From: Polytrichum commune
Lineage: Eukaryota; Streptophyta; Polytrichopsida; Polytrichales; Polytrichaceae
Direction: 5' to 3'
NCBI GenBank assembly: GCA_950295325.1
Contig: OX485809.1
Coordinates: 558,001-622,000, forward strand
DNA: 64,000 nt
The translations under genes and the position numbers were made by a program. Positions within the stretch are counted from its first letter, which is position 1, and each line of letters starts with the position of its first letter. Positions 54,892 to 64,000 of the stretch are shown here, piece by piece. The notes beneath the pieces are model-generated. The model had not been told where the DNA came from. It was given only the letters and a program-made list of their open reading frames with translations, and made no database searches.

Positions 54892-56942
54892 TCGTCAAAC
54901 CCCGATAATACAACACCTTGATTATATGACGCGTTTCCCGTCGACCAAACTTTATGGTGGTAATTTATACCGATATTATGACTATGGCGCTTGTAAAACA
55001 ACATTTTGAGGCCCAATTTGTCACATAATAGAGGTAATTAATGTGCACATACAATGGGACCCACAATGGGTTGGATTTGGGAGTACATAGTGACTTCATC
55101 AATGGGTTAACTTAATTTAACTCAAGGTAATTGTTTTAAACCTTGGTCTCAAAATAGACATTGCACTTTTGAGTCTTTGGGTTTGAATGGATGTCGAAGG
55201 GTTTACGAATTGTTGGATCTACAAACTAGAATTCCAAAGTTGTTGGTTTCTCTTCTTGATTCAAAATTTGTCCTCACACATGAATCTCACATCTCTTTGT
55301 ATTGGAAATTTCAGTCCTCGTTGACTTACACTCCTAGATTTGCCCATGCCACTCTTCAATTTCTTGGCTCCAAAGGTGGCAATAGTCTTGAGTGTCACAT
55401 GCTTTTCATTTTGGTTATACTTTCAATGATTTTGATGTTGATGTCCATGTCTACACACAAAATAACTTGCAAACAATTTGGTAAGCACTGATCTTCTCCG
55501 CATTGGTTATGGCACTTGAAGATGTTTACAATGCGGACAAGAGTGGTTTACTTAATCATGCCTAACCAAACAAGACACTTAGCACAAGGAACAAAATTTG
55601 GGCGCAAAATTTAGAAGGACCGTCTCACTCTTGCTCTTGCTATAAAAACTCTGTACATCTGCAATCCTCTACGTCCATGATGCTTTGAAATGTAGTTGCC
55701 AACATATTATGTGCGGTGATTCGCAAACCAAACGGCATGGATGACATTAGATGTGTTGGAGAGTTGGATGATGAGTCTCAATGTACATTTCCAATCTCAA
55801 AAGCGGAAGGTACTTTTAATTATGGACAATTATGCTATTCATTCCCTTGAGCATGTTGATAGGGGTGAATCAATTGGTTTTTCAATTCAACCTTACAATT
55901 GACCAATATTACTATAGCTTTCTTACCACCTATTGTAACAAGTGTGGTGCAACCCTTGGATCATGATATAATTGCTTTATTCAAAGTTCAATATAAGAAG
56001 AAGCTTTTGAAATGGGTTCTCTCTTAGTTCGATTCTTATACTACTCACCATGACTTGAGGGAAGTAGTGCCTAATGTAAGGCATGATATTATGCGGTGGT
56101 GTCAAGTGTGGAGTGAGATGAATACACAAACCATACAAAATGGCTAGAGAATGTCCAAGATTTTCCTTTCAGACCGGAGTGACGATTTTGCCATGGCAGT
56201 ATGAAAGAAGCAACAAATGAATTGGCAACTCTCGTTTCCTCATTGACTCTTGGAAGTGAATGAATGCCTATTGAAGAATATGTGAAATTGCCATAAGAGG
56301 AAATTGTTGATGCAATGTTTAACACGGCCAAGTTGGCGAATTTGAAAGGGGGTAAGAAATCCATTTGGGTTTAGATTTGAACGAAGAGCCAATGTAGAGA
56401 AACGATGCAGATGACCGGCCAACACCAATAGTCAAGCTTCCTCAAGCCCATGAGTATGCCCAATTACCATCAAATTTTGCAATGGAGCATCATGTGAGCA
56501 CCCTTGGAAGTTTTTGGTGGTAGACATGATGAACATGCAATCATGCATTGAACAAGATATAAATTTTCAACATCAACCAACATCATGAGAAGACAAGAGA
56601 TTCTCACTTTTGTAGTGTGTGATATGGCGAAGACATCATCATGGGACCATATACAAATTTAAAACCCAATATTGGGTGACATTGTGAGCATATTTGTCTA
56701 TTAAAAAGTGTTCTTTCATACTTATCTATCTTCATTGTGTAAACAAAACAACATTTCACATTAAAATAGACCATTTCCTTGATGCCAACAGTACGACATT
56801 TGAGACCAAAATGCCATATTCTACATAACAACGGATAATACAACACTTTCTCGTGCAACCAAACGTGTCATATTAAAAGGGGTAGAACGGTAACTTTATA
56901 ATAGGGTAAGAGTTTACCCGCTATAATTTGAGGTTCAAACAC
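54892..56942 (+). mobile_element. pogo/Tigger-like element, about 2 kb, decayed
   Basis: The left boundary TA-TCGTCAAACCCCGATAATA resembles pogo ends (CAGTCAAACC-type). A weaker inverse, 'gctataatttgaggttcaa', lies at about 56920-56938. Between them is a decayed but recognisable pogo transposase. The left end is fairly well supported; the right end is a guess. Confidence 0.5.
55505..56130 (+). pseudogene. pogo/Tigger transposase DDE domain, broken
   Basis: Pieces in order, in shifting frames and with stops: LEDVYNADKSGL (first catalytic D region), AWMTLDVLESWMMSLNVHF, QKRKVLLIMDNYAIHS (second D), LPPIVTSVVQPLDHDIIALF with KVQYKKKLL (third acidic position), and RHDIMRWCQVWSEM. The order and spacing are those of a DDE_1 (CENP-B/jerky/pogo) transposase. 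At least three in-frame stops and several indels are visible, so it cannot be active. Confidence 0.8.
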
Positions 56943-57522
56943 CATTGTCAAGGGTCTATGCTTATGTTGACCATATCCCATGTCCCATGGGATTGGCCAT
57001 GAGGGTAGGAGGGGGAAGAAGGACGCCAGTAGAATAGCCGTGAACTAGATGAACTTATATATATATGCTTGGCAAGTTCTGAGAAGGCGGCGGGTGTTGA
57101 AAAATAGCCCCCCCCCCCCCCCCCAAACCCCACATGATATTGCACACCTTGGATGACGGGGCTCGTGACAGCCCGATGTCATCCGCTCTTCGATTTTAAT
57201 TCATTTTGACAGATAGGAAACATGCTGGCGGGGACACATTTCGGAGTTGTCCTCGGAATGAAACGGATAGAAACCGACCGCTTCTACACCGTTTAAGGGT
57301 ATTTAGTGTCACTTACTATCCATAGTTACACAAATGCTATATAACTATTTATTGAGAATGTAATGTTTCACCAAGCAGAGTCATTTATGTTTTATAGCAT
57401 ATGAACGACCTGTACAACCTTTGAAAGTGAAAACTAGAGTCTATAGTAAAAAGTTATTGCATTCCGTAGTTTTACCAAAAAGCAAGTGACACTAAATACC
57501 ATAGACGGTGACTGACCCGACC
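56943..57522. repeat. Intergenic block with 17-C run
   Basis: There is no gene. A run of 17 C lies at 57108-57124, with a short TATATA at 57058-57066. The right part (57300-57520) shows 'tatttagtgtcac' and 'actaaataccatag' motifs akin to the MITE families. Confidence 0.5.
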
Positions 57523-57830
57523 CACTACACTAAATAGGATATTTAGTGTGCTTACCACCCTTCCCAAGGAGCGTTAATTACTTGAGAATATGTGTTAGAC
57601 ATAAATGTGCCGCTACCTTCCCTACTGTCACCTCCCTTACTACATCCTTTTTTTTTCTCATATCCTTACTAACACTAAATCCAAACATGTAACTTTCACA
57701 TATTACCATAGACGATATTTAGTGTTTGAGTTTACATTTAATGTTGCTTACTTTTATAGGGGTATTTGTTATTTAGTGTATGCGTTCGTATTTAGTGTAT
57801 CAAACACTAGATATCCTATTTAGTGTGGTT
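57523..57830. mobile_element. CACTACACTAAATA MITE, copy 2
   Basis: It begins CACTACACTAAATAGGATAT and ends, on the reverse strand, AACCACACTAAATAGGATAT. Internal blocks 'gtgttagacataaatgtgcc', 'aactttcacatattaccata' and 'gagtttacatttaatgttgc' match the 29499 copy. It is 308 bp against 307 bp. The flanking triplets differ (ACC and AGA), so the target duplication is lost or the right border is off. Confidence 0.75.
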
Positions 57831-57844
57831 AGAAATGAACTGCT

Positions 57845-58005
57845 TGACCTTGAGATATACCGGTTGACGTTCAAGTCTTCAAGTAAGTTTACCGGTTCAA
57901 GACTTTGAGATATAACCGGTTGACATTCAAGTCTTCAAAGAAGTTTACCGGTTCAAGACTTTAAGGAAGTTTACCAGTTCAAGTCTTCAAGGAAGTTTTG
58001 GAGGG
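57845..58005 (+). repeat. Tandem ACCGGTTCAAG repeats
   Basis: The unit 'gagatataccggttgacgtt', 'caagtcttcaagtaagttta', 'ccggttcaagacttt' occurs at about 57852 and 57908, then shortened at 57960 and 57985. The short unit 'ttcaaggaagtttaccggt' recurs within it. The sequence is non-coding and ends at a diverged relative of the 237-bp element (58060: 'catgtaaccggttgcacttg'). Confidence 0.65.
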
Positions 58006-58149
58006 GTCTAAGGAACGGACCCCAAATTGATAAGAAAAACCGAGATAATCACAGCATGTAACCGGTTGCACTTGGCCAAAATTGTCTCCATGCACACTGA
58101 GAAGATGGGTACATGTATTATAATAACTAAAGGAGCCAGCTGTTACAAT

Positions 58150-58250
58150 CCCATTGGCCTAAATCCTCGGAGGCGTGACCAGCACTACCCCGCCTTCCTT
58201 GGCACTTGTGATTTATGTGGCCTTGGAGGCCATCAAATATAGTAGGCCCG
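58150..58250 (-). repeat. Fragment shared with 61.0 kb
   Basis: 'ttggcacttgtgatttatg' and 'tggccttggaggccatcaaa' match 'ttggcactcataggatttat' and 'tggccttggatcttggagct' at 61080-61120. At 61 kb the minus strand reads YLMSSKIQGHINPMSANEGG, so both are probably remains of one repeat-borne coding sequence. The product is unknown. Confidence 0.4.
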
Positions 58251-59148
58251 CTCTATTTGTTAACAATGGGGATTGGAATTTTTCTAGGGTTTAGAATGTT
58301 GACACTTTCATAGATAAAGAGTTTATTGAACAAGAAAATAACACTTATAAACGTAAGGCAAGTGAAAAAAACCATTTGTAACATTAAATGAAGTTTCAAA
58401 ATCACCGCCCTTAGATTCAATTGGAAGATAGTTGCTAGATTGACTGCAAACCATAGGGACAGATTGTCCATCCATAAAAGTTAAAACAACACCTTCAAAA
58501 TTCGAGAGATGGAGCTTGCGGCTGTCACAAGAGAGTTGGAAGGCATGTTTTGGACAAGCAAAACTCATTGTTTAGCTGTTGGAATGCAACAAAACTATCG
58601 CTGTGGGAGTCGTCTTTCCAATGGCTTTCTAATGGTGCGCGACTTGCCATACAAATTTAAAGTCAGAAGCAACACTCTCGAGGATTCAAGCACTTCAACT
58701 AGGGCCAACTAAGTTGATGGGACTTGCAATCAATATCATGGACTTCATCATTTCTAATTGGGGGATTTATTTGAAGTTTTAAATGAAATGCTATATTATA
58801 TGGTATTGTAGTGAATTAGTAAGTTGTTATATATAAAGGGCAAATGTACAAAGAGGGAAGTAGACATTCATGTAATACTTAACACTTAATGTCTTTGAGG
58901 CACTATATCAGTGGTGTGTGGTCATGCTCTAAGAGGATGTTCATTGAAGTATGCAATGTTATTTTATTTGGCTAGCAATGGTTTTGAGGCGTTATAAAAT
59001 ATGATGCTATGTTTGTCACATTGTTTATATCTTAAATTGGTTGTTTTCCGATGATGTTACAGAGGATCCTTTCTTCGAAGAAAGTCTTGGCTAGGCAAAT
59101 GTTCTTATAAATGCATGGCAAATACTCAATATTTTTCTCATGGGGAAG
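58251..59148. other. No gene recognised
   Basis: A minus-strand frame at about 58323-58568 reads LHLSNFEGVVLTFMDGQSV, then PMVCSQSSNYLPIESKGGDF, which has some protein sense but matches nothing I know. The right part has 'tgtaatacttaacactta', similar to the ends of the pogo-like element at 53.28 kb. Confidence 0.3.
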
Positions 59149-59455
59149 CCCCTAGGACGGGACTCCCTAAATACCCCCAACGAGCGTTGCAGGTGTCAGG
59201 TTTGGAGGCCAGGTTCGGTGGGGTTTATTTTTCTGGCCCTCCCCGTTTTAGCCACTTGGTGACTTTTTTTGGTTTTTTTGCTAAATTTGGGTCCTGCGGC
59301 CCCAAATTACCCTAGGGAGCCCCTTATGAGATCAAATAAGGCCCCACCCAATTAAAAAAATAGGGGGCATGTTTTATGCCAACCCTGCCACCCCCTCCCG
59401 AACCTAGCCTCCGAGCCACGCTCGTCGGGGGTATTTAGGCAAATCCCCCCTAGGA
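59149..59455. mobile_element. Foldback element, 307 bp
   Basis: The left arm CCCCTAGGACGGGACTCCCT, then AAATACCCCCAACGAGCG, is inverted at the right end as CCTAGGGGGGATTTGCCT and AAATACCCCCGACGAGCG. 'ggttcgg' and 'ggcccc' motifs also pair further inside. The GC-rich arms stand out from the AT-rich flanks. No coding sequence and no clear duplication were found. Confidence 0.65.
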
Positions 59456-62400
59456 CCTCCATTTCATGCCAAGAGAATCCATCTCACGGTTATGTCACGT
59501 GTATGAGATGGTGTCCCTCTAGAATTGTACATCTCTTTAAGTTCAAAGATAGATTTATGATACCTTCATTCGATTTGACTGATTTGACTTATTTGACTTT
59601 AGGTTTGAGAAGAATGATCATTGGTCGTGTGGCTATAGTTTGTATGAGGTCACCAAGGCTTGAGAATGGAGGCAAAACCATGGTTGCTTGTGATCAATAC
59701 TCATTAGACGTATAAATCATATATAGCAATTTGGCCAACATCCCAAACATGAACATGAGCACGAGCATAGTCCATCCACTCATCTAAAATTAGCACAACA
59801 AACATATTTACTAGTTACTCCTACAAGAAAAAATATACTTTGCGATTGTTGGGTCTTCCAAAATTGACTAAATTTGTCAAGTTACATTTCTCATAAATGT
59901 GAGTTAAAATTACCTACAACATGTGAGTGGCGAATCAAAAACAATATTGTAGCATGTGTGATGAAATGACCTCAATGTAAAAAGGCTCTACCATAATTGG
60001 TAAATGATGAGAAATATTGCTTGTATATGTTCAAAAAAGTGTATTGCGAAACCTCGTAAAGTCTCACAAACCAATGATAGCAAGATAACATAAATAAATA
60101 AATCTATCTATCTATCTATCTATTGCGCATGCATGTCTATCCAAGAGGCCATATAGAGGCCTCTTCATGCATTAACTCGTGTATATGAGCTACATCATTG
60201 AATTTGTAGATGATCGTTTTGTGATGAGATTATTTAAGATTTACCCATTGATCAAATGCACTTTCAAATTTGTTGGATACCTTAACGCCTACATGTTTTT
60301 GACAAGTTTTGTATGGATTGTGCACAAAACTTGAATTTTCATACAGAGAGGGCCTGACAAGTTTGCATGGGATCATTTCGCCATGTTGTTTTTACAACAA
60401 CTTCACCAAAAAATCAACCTTACCACTGCCACAAACATAGGAATTTTGACGTTGACACTAAATGTATGGATTTATGAGCATTGTATGTTATCACGCTCGT
60501 TGTCATTTCTACTTATTATGAGGCTTGTATGCAAAGGGCTCTATACGAAGATGCATACCATCAACATTGATGTGTAGGTACGTCAATTGAGGACATGGTC
60601 CTTGATCATGCCATGTACTCCAAGTGCCTAGGTTGCACATCACCTGCCGTCTAGGCAAGCAAGGGAGTGGAATCTCACCTAATGGTGAGTTGACCAACTG
60701 GTGCAATCATTGTACATAACGTATCCCGTGTGCAAGAGCACACTACGTGTTTATACACTTTAAGATGGTTTGCGCTGTAATCTAGCCTTTATCCATAGAA
60801 TGCCACTTTTCAAAAAAGGCCTCCCGACTATGGAATTTTTTCTAAAGGACAAATAATCGGGATGCCATGTGACATTTATGCCAATCTATTTCAAGAAGTT
60901 ATTATAGATATGATTCTTATTGGCCAACAATCCCAATATACAAACATATAGAACCATTTTAGGCATGGCATCGTTAGCAGTAATTGCAATCAGAACATTG
61001 GGTTTAAATGCATGACCTAAGCGCCCTTGGATGCAACTAGACTATGGGAGGCATGACCTCCATAATTGTCCCGCCCTCGTTGGCACTCATAGGATTTATG
61101 TGGCCTTGGATCTTGGAGCTCATCAAATACTTGTGTGCATCATCATCACCTTGACCCACATTGTCTATAGCATTTGTTGACCTCATCCAGTTGGACCCAA
61201 TATAGGGAACACATTGACTCTTAAGCATTCGAGAGACCCAGACATGGCCTTTGCATGCACAGTAATATGTATTTGGGCTACATATATCCATATTAAGTTG
61301 ATTATGTCATAGCAAACCATATCTAAAATTAACTTCGATGCATTTATGAATTGGTTGAATATCTTGATGTTAATGAAATTTTCAAGCTCATATACACAAC
61401 CTACACGGCCTTGGATGCAAATATATATGTTGTATTCTAACAATCAATGCCAAGTAAGAGTTTATTCATATTTTCTTGTCAAGATAAGACAAGGTTTTTG
61501 ACCCATAAATATATACGTATGATTGATGAACTTGGTGAGGTCCATATAAATTGTATATTTGTCCGCATATGAAACCATGTGTCCTTTAACCGAAACGACC
61601 CTTTAGATGTTAGTTCTTACATGTGGAGTGCACTAGGGTTGGTGCATTCCATCATAAATCACATTGTTATTGGTGTATTCCATGCAATAGTAGAGTTATC
61701 CTTAAAAGGACAAATATAGGGAAAAAAATCTCAAGTTCCACATGCAATTATAATCTTGCAATAGGTTGCCTCTTCCATGCCATGACCTATAAATAAATAA
61801 CATGTGCAAAGAGTGGTCCTTCCAATTCTCAATCTCTTCCGAGTTTGGTTATGACTTGGAGTGTTTTCTCATGGTAACATGTATATTGAGCTTGGAAACG
61901 CTTTCCAAGCCATGAGGCGGCTACAAGGTTAGTGGGCATGGTTGTTCATACTTAGAGTATTTGTTGAACTAGAAACTTTTTTTTTGTCTAACACACCAAA
62001 TATAAGATCCAAACACTGGATTGTTGTTGATATTTTAAGTACGAGTCAATTATGTCATGACAAAACCAAATTGTTAGCTTCAAGTGCATTATGATCAAGT
62101 AAGTCAAGCTAATGGGAGATCAAATGTTCAATCAAATCTATCGTGATATAATTCCGGTGAAGACATTTGAGAGTTTGGGATTTCAACGGTTTATCTACAT
62201 CAATGATTCTTATGTGTTACATACTTGAGTTGTTCAATTAGTACCCCTTTTGTGCACCCATGTGGTTATACATTGCATTTGTAAAATGCATCCCCCGTGT
62301 CATAGGAGAATCAACCGAAACATCAAAAGAATAAATCTAAAATGAACAAATACACATTGTACAAACCCACATGCTCTAAATCCTATCAAACCATTTCATA

Positions 62401-64000
62401 AATCCAAAAGGTTTTGTCCAATCACAACCCTAAACCCCTTCATGTTTGGGTTCAAAACAAACTAAACTTTGGTTCATCTTGTTATCCGAAATAGAAAAAC
62501 CAAAACTTTCTTTTATGATGTCAATATGGCAACAATGACAAAAGTCGATAAATTGGACAAACGGGGTGATTATTAGACGTTGGCTTCATTCAATGTTCAC
62601 CACAATGTGCAAAATAATTTGTGTAGAAAATCGGTCAAGGAACATATTAAAATTATGTTTTAAGAGTGCAAAGAACATATTATTGGTGTTTATGCCCAAA
62701 CTTTTTGCTAGAGTGATGTGCCGTCAAGGTTTTAGGAGGCTTGTTGAGTTTGTTGCAGACAATGGGAATTACGTCACCATTTAAACATGAACTTTTGGAG
62801 GATATCGTGGTTTCATTAGATCATCTAAGAAGTAAGTTTCCTAGAGCTCTATTTTTTTGGCACTTAAAAAGAAAAGTTGTTGCCAATGATTTTAAGATCG
62901 CACCAATACAATACCAATACATAGTTATTTTCATGATTTATTTATAATAAATTCATATTAATTAAAATTTAAGAAATTGTGATAAACATATGTAATAAAA
63001 CTATAGTCCAAACTTTCAAGATTATATTAAAAATAAATATCCATTTTGGGATAATAAACAGAGTCCACAAAAAAATGACAATTTTTTATCAAAATAATAT
63101 TGAGTTACCGTACATACATGTATCACTAGAGGTAAGAAATTAGTTGATTCTTGACTTTACAAATCTCTTGTGAACAACCATTTTTACATATTGAAATGGG
63201 ATTGCCGTCATTGACAAGGAAAATCCACGAGGAACACAATGACGCATGTTGACCTTCCTAGCACCTTCCTTTTGAACGAACTAGTCTTCAAGAGTTAGTC
63301 GTAAGCCCAAAAGTGACCTCTCAGGAACTTAAGAGTTAAAGAGAAACATAAAACTTGACTTTGACCTCCACCAAGTAAATGTATATCTCAACTTCATACT
63401 TTTGAAAGTTGAAATGACAATCTTTGTGATTCGTAAATACTATATGGATGAAAAGACAAAAGAAGAAGAATTAAAATTATATATATAATTAAAAAATAAA
63501 AAATAAACTAAAAACAATGAACAACAACAACAACAACAACAACCTTGATTCGGTCTAAGGGTGAAAATGGTATGAAGAGTTGAAACTTGGGCCCCACAAT
63601 AGGGACTTGTCACTTTGTTGAATTGAAACCGAGGTAAGTTAGAAGCCGTAGTAACAATCATATCAGGTGAGTCATTGAAGGTCACTCGTACTTTAAAAGG
63701 ACAAGACAATCACAAGAGTGGGTGCCGTGCTTCTCACATTGCCGCTTTTTTAAGGCCATGAATTTAACATAGTGTATATAGACGACCTATTTCAAAGCCT
63801 ACGCTGACTTTACACTAAGGTGTGTGTGTGTGCGCGCCCGTTCTTTCTTTTATATATATATATATAGATTTAAAATATATAGATTTGATGCGTCTAGCCG
63901 CGTTCCGAATGTTTGATTCACACCCAAAATAAATAAATTGAAAGTTTTTGAAAACCCTATATTTTGAGAATCATTTACTTTCCGGACAATAGTTGTTAGG
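59456..64000. other. Gene-poor right end with microsatellites
   Basis: No gene was recognised in 4.5 kb. Simple repeats are AAATAAATAAAT/CTATCTATC at about 60083-60123, (AAC)n at about 63519-63542, and (GT)n followed by (TA)n at about 63820-63866. The fragment at 61037-61130 (-) is shared with 58150-58250. Forward frames at 62566-62947 (FRRLVEFVADNGNYV, then DIVVSLDHLRSKFPRALFFW) have slight protein sense but no family. Confidence 0.4.

Noticed and set aside
60083-60123. AAATAAAT/CTATCTATC tract as the tail of another retroposon copy
   Set aside because: The sequence next to it does not match the bodies at 28.2 or 30.4 kb, so it is scored only as a microsatellite.

Overview
The window looks like nuclear DNA of a green plant (streptophyte). 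The evidence is GT-AG introns in every recognisable gene, an interstitial (TTTAGGG)n tract at about 14.95 kb, a PLAC8/DUF2985 membrane protein of the plant type, and several plant-style DNA transposons. The FUT8-like glycosyltransferase is, from memory, best represented in seed-free plants, so a bryophyte, lycophyte or charophyte source is a weak inference. There is no sign of operons, CRISPR, rRNA or intact tRNA genes.

Layout. 1-4.3 kb: a non-autonomous CACTA element, then a tandem triplication. 4.3-8.0 kb (+): five 3' exons of a FUT8-like glycosyltransferase; the 5' end was not found. 8-11 kb: inverted-repeat elements and a tandem array carrying a decayed F-box/kelch-like fragment (-). 11.4-16.3 kb (+): duplicated, partly decayed exon-like pieces of a gene I do not recognise, ending in a 106-codon open frame. 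18.8-20.8 kb (-): an apparently intact two-exon PLAC8/DUF2985 gene. 21.1-21.5 kb (-): a two-exon gene for a 53-residue BRAWNIN/UQCC6-like mitochondrial micropeptide, 288 bp upstream of the PLAC8 start codon. 21.5-23.4 kb: the probable leader and promoter side of these two genes. From 23.8 kb to the end the window is almost entirely mobile DNA and relics, apart from a weak candidate locus at 36.4-38 kb.

The mobile DNA can be read in some detail. It includes a 237-bp element with two full copies, each with a 3-bp target duplication confirmed against an empty site; CACTA-like MITEs with CACTACACTAAATA ends; a 1,122-bp PIF/Harbinger-like element with TTA duplications and an almost perfect 26-bp hairpin inside; three different pogo/Tigger-like elements, all with transposase remains; foldback elements; and a dispersed SINE-like repeat present four times.

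The genes do not form an obvious pathway. The closest functional link is positional: the BRAWNIN-like and PLAC8 genes lie head to tail on the minus strand, and a strong splice acceptor between them suggests that their leaders or transcripts may be coupled. All exon structures come from reading splice signals and protein sense by eye; no alignment or transcript data were available.
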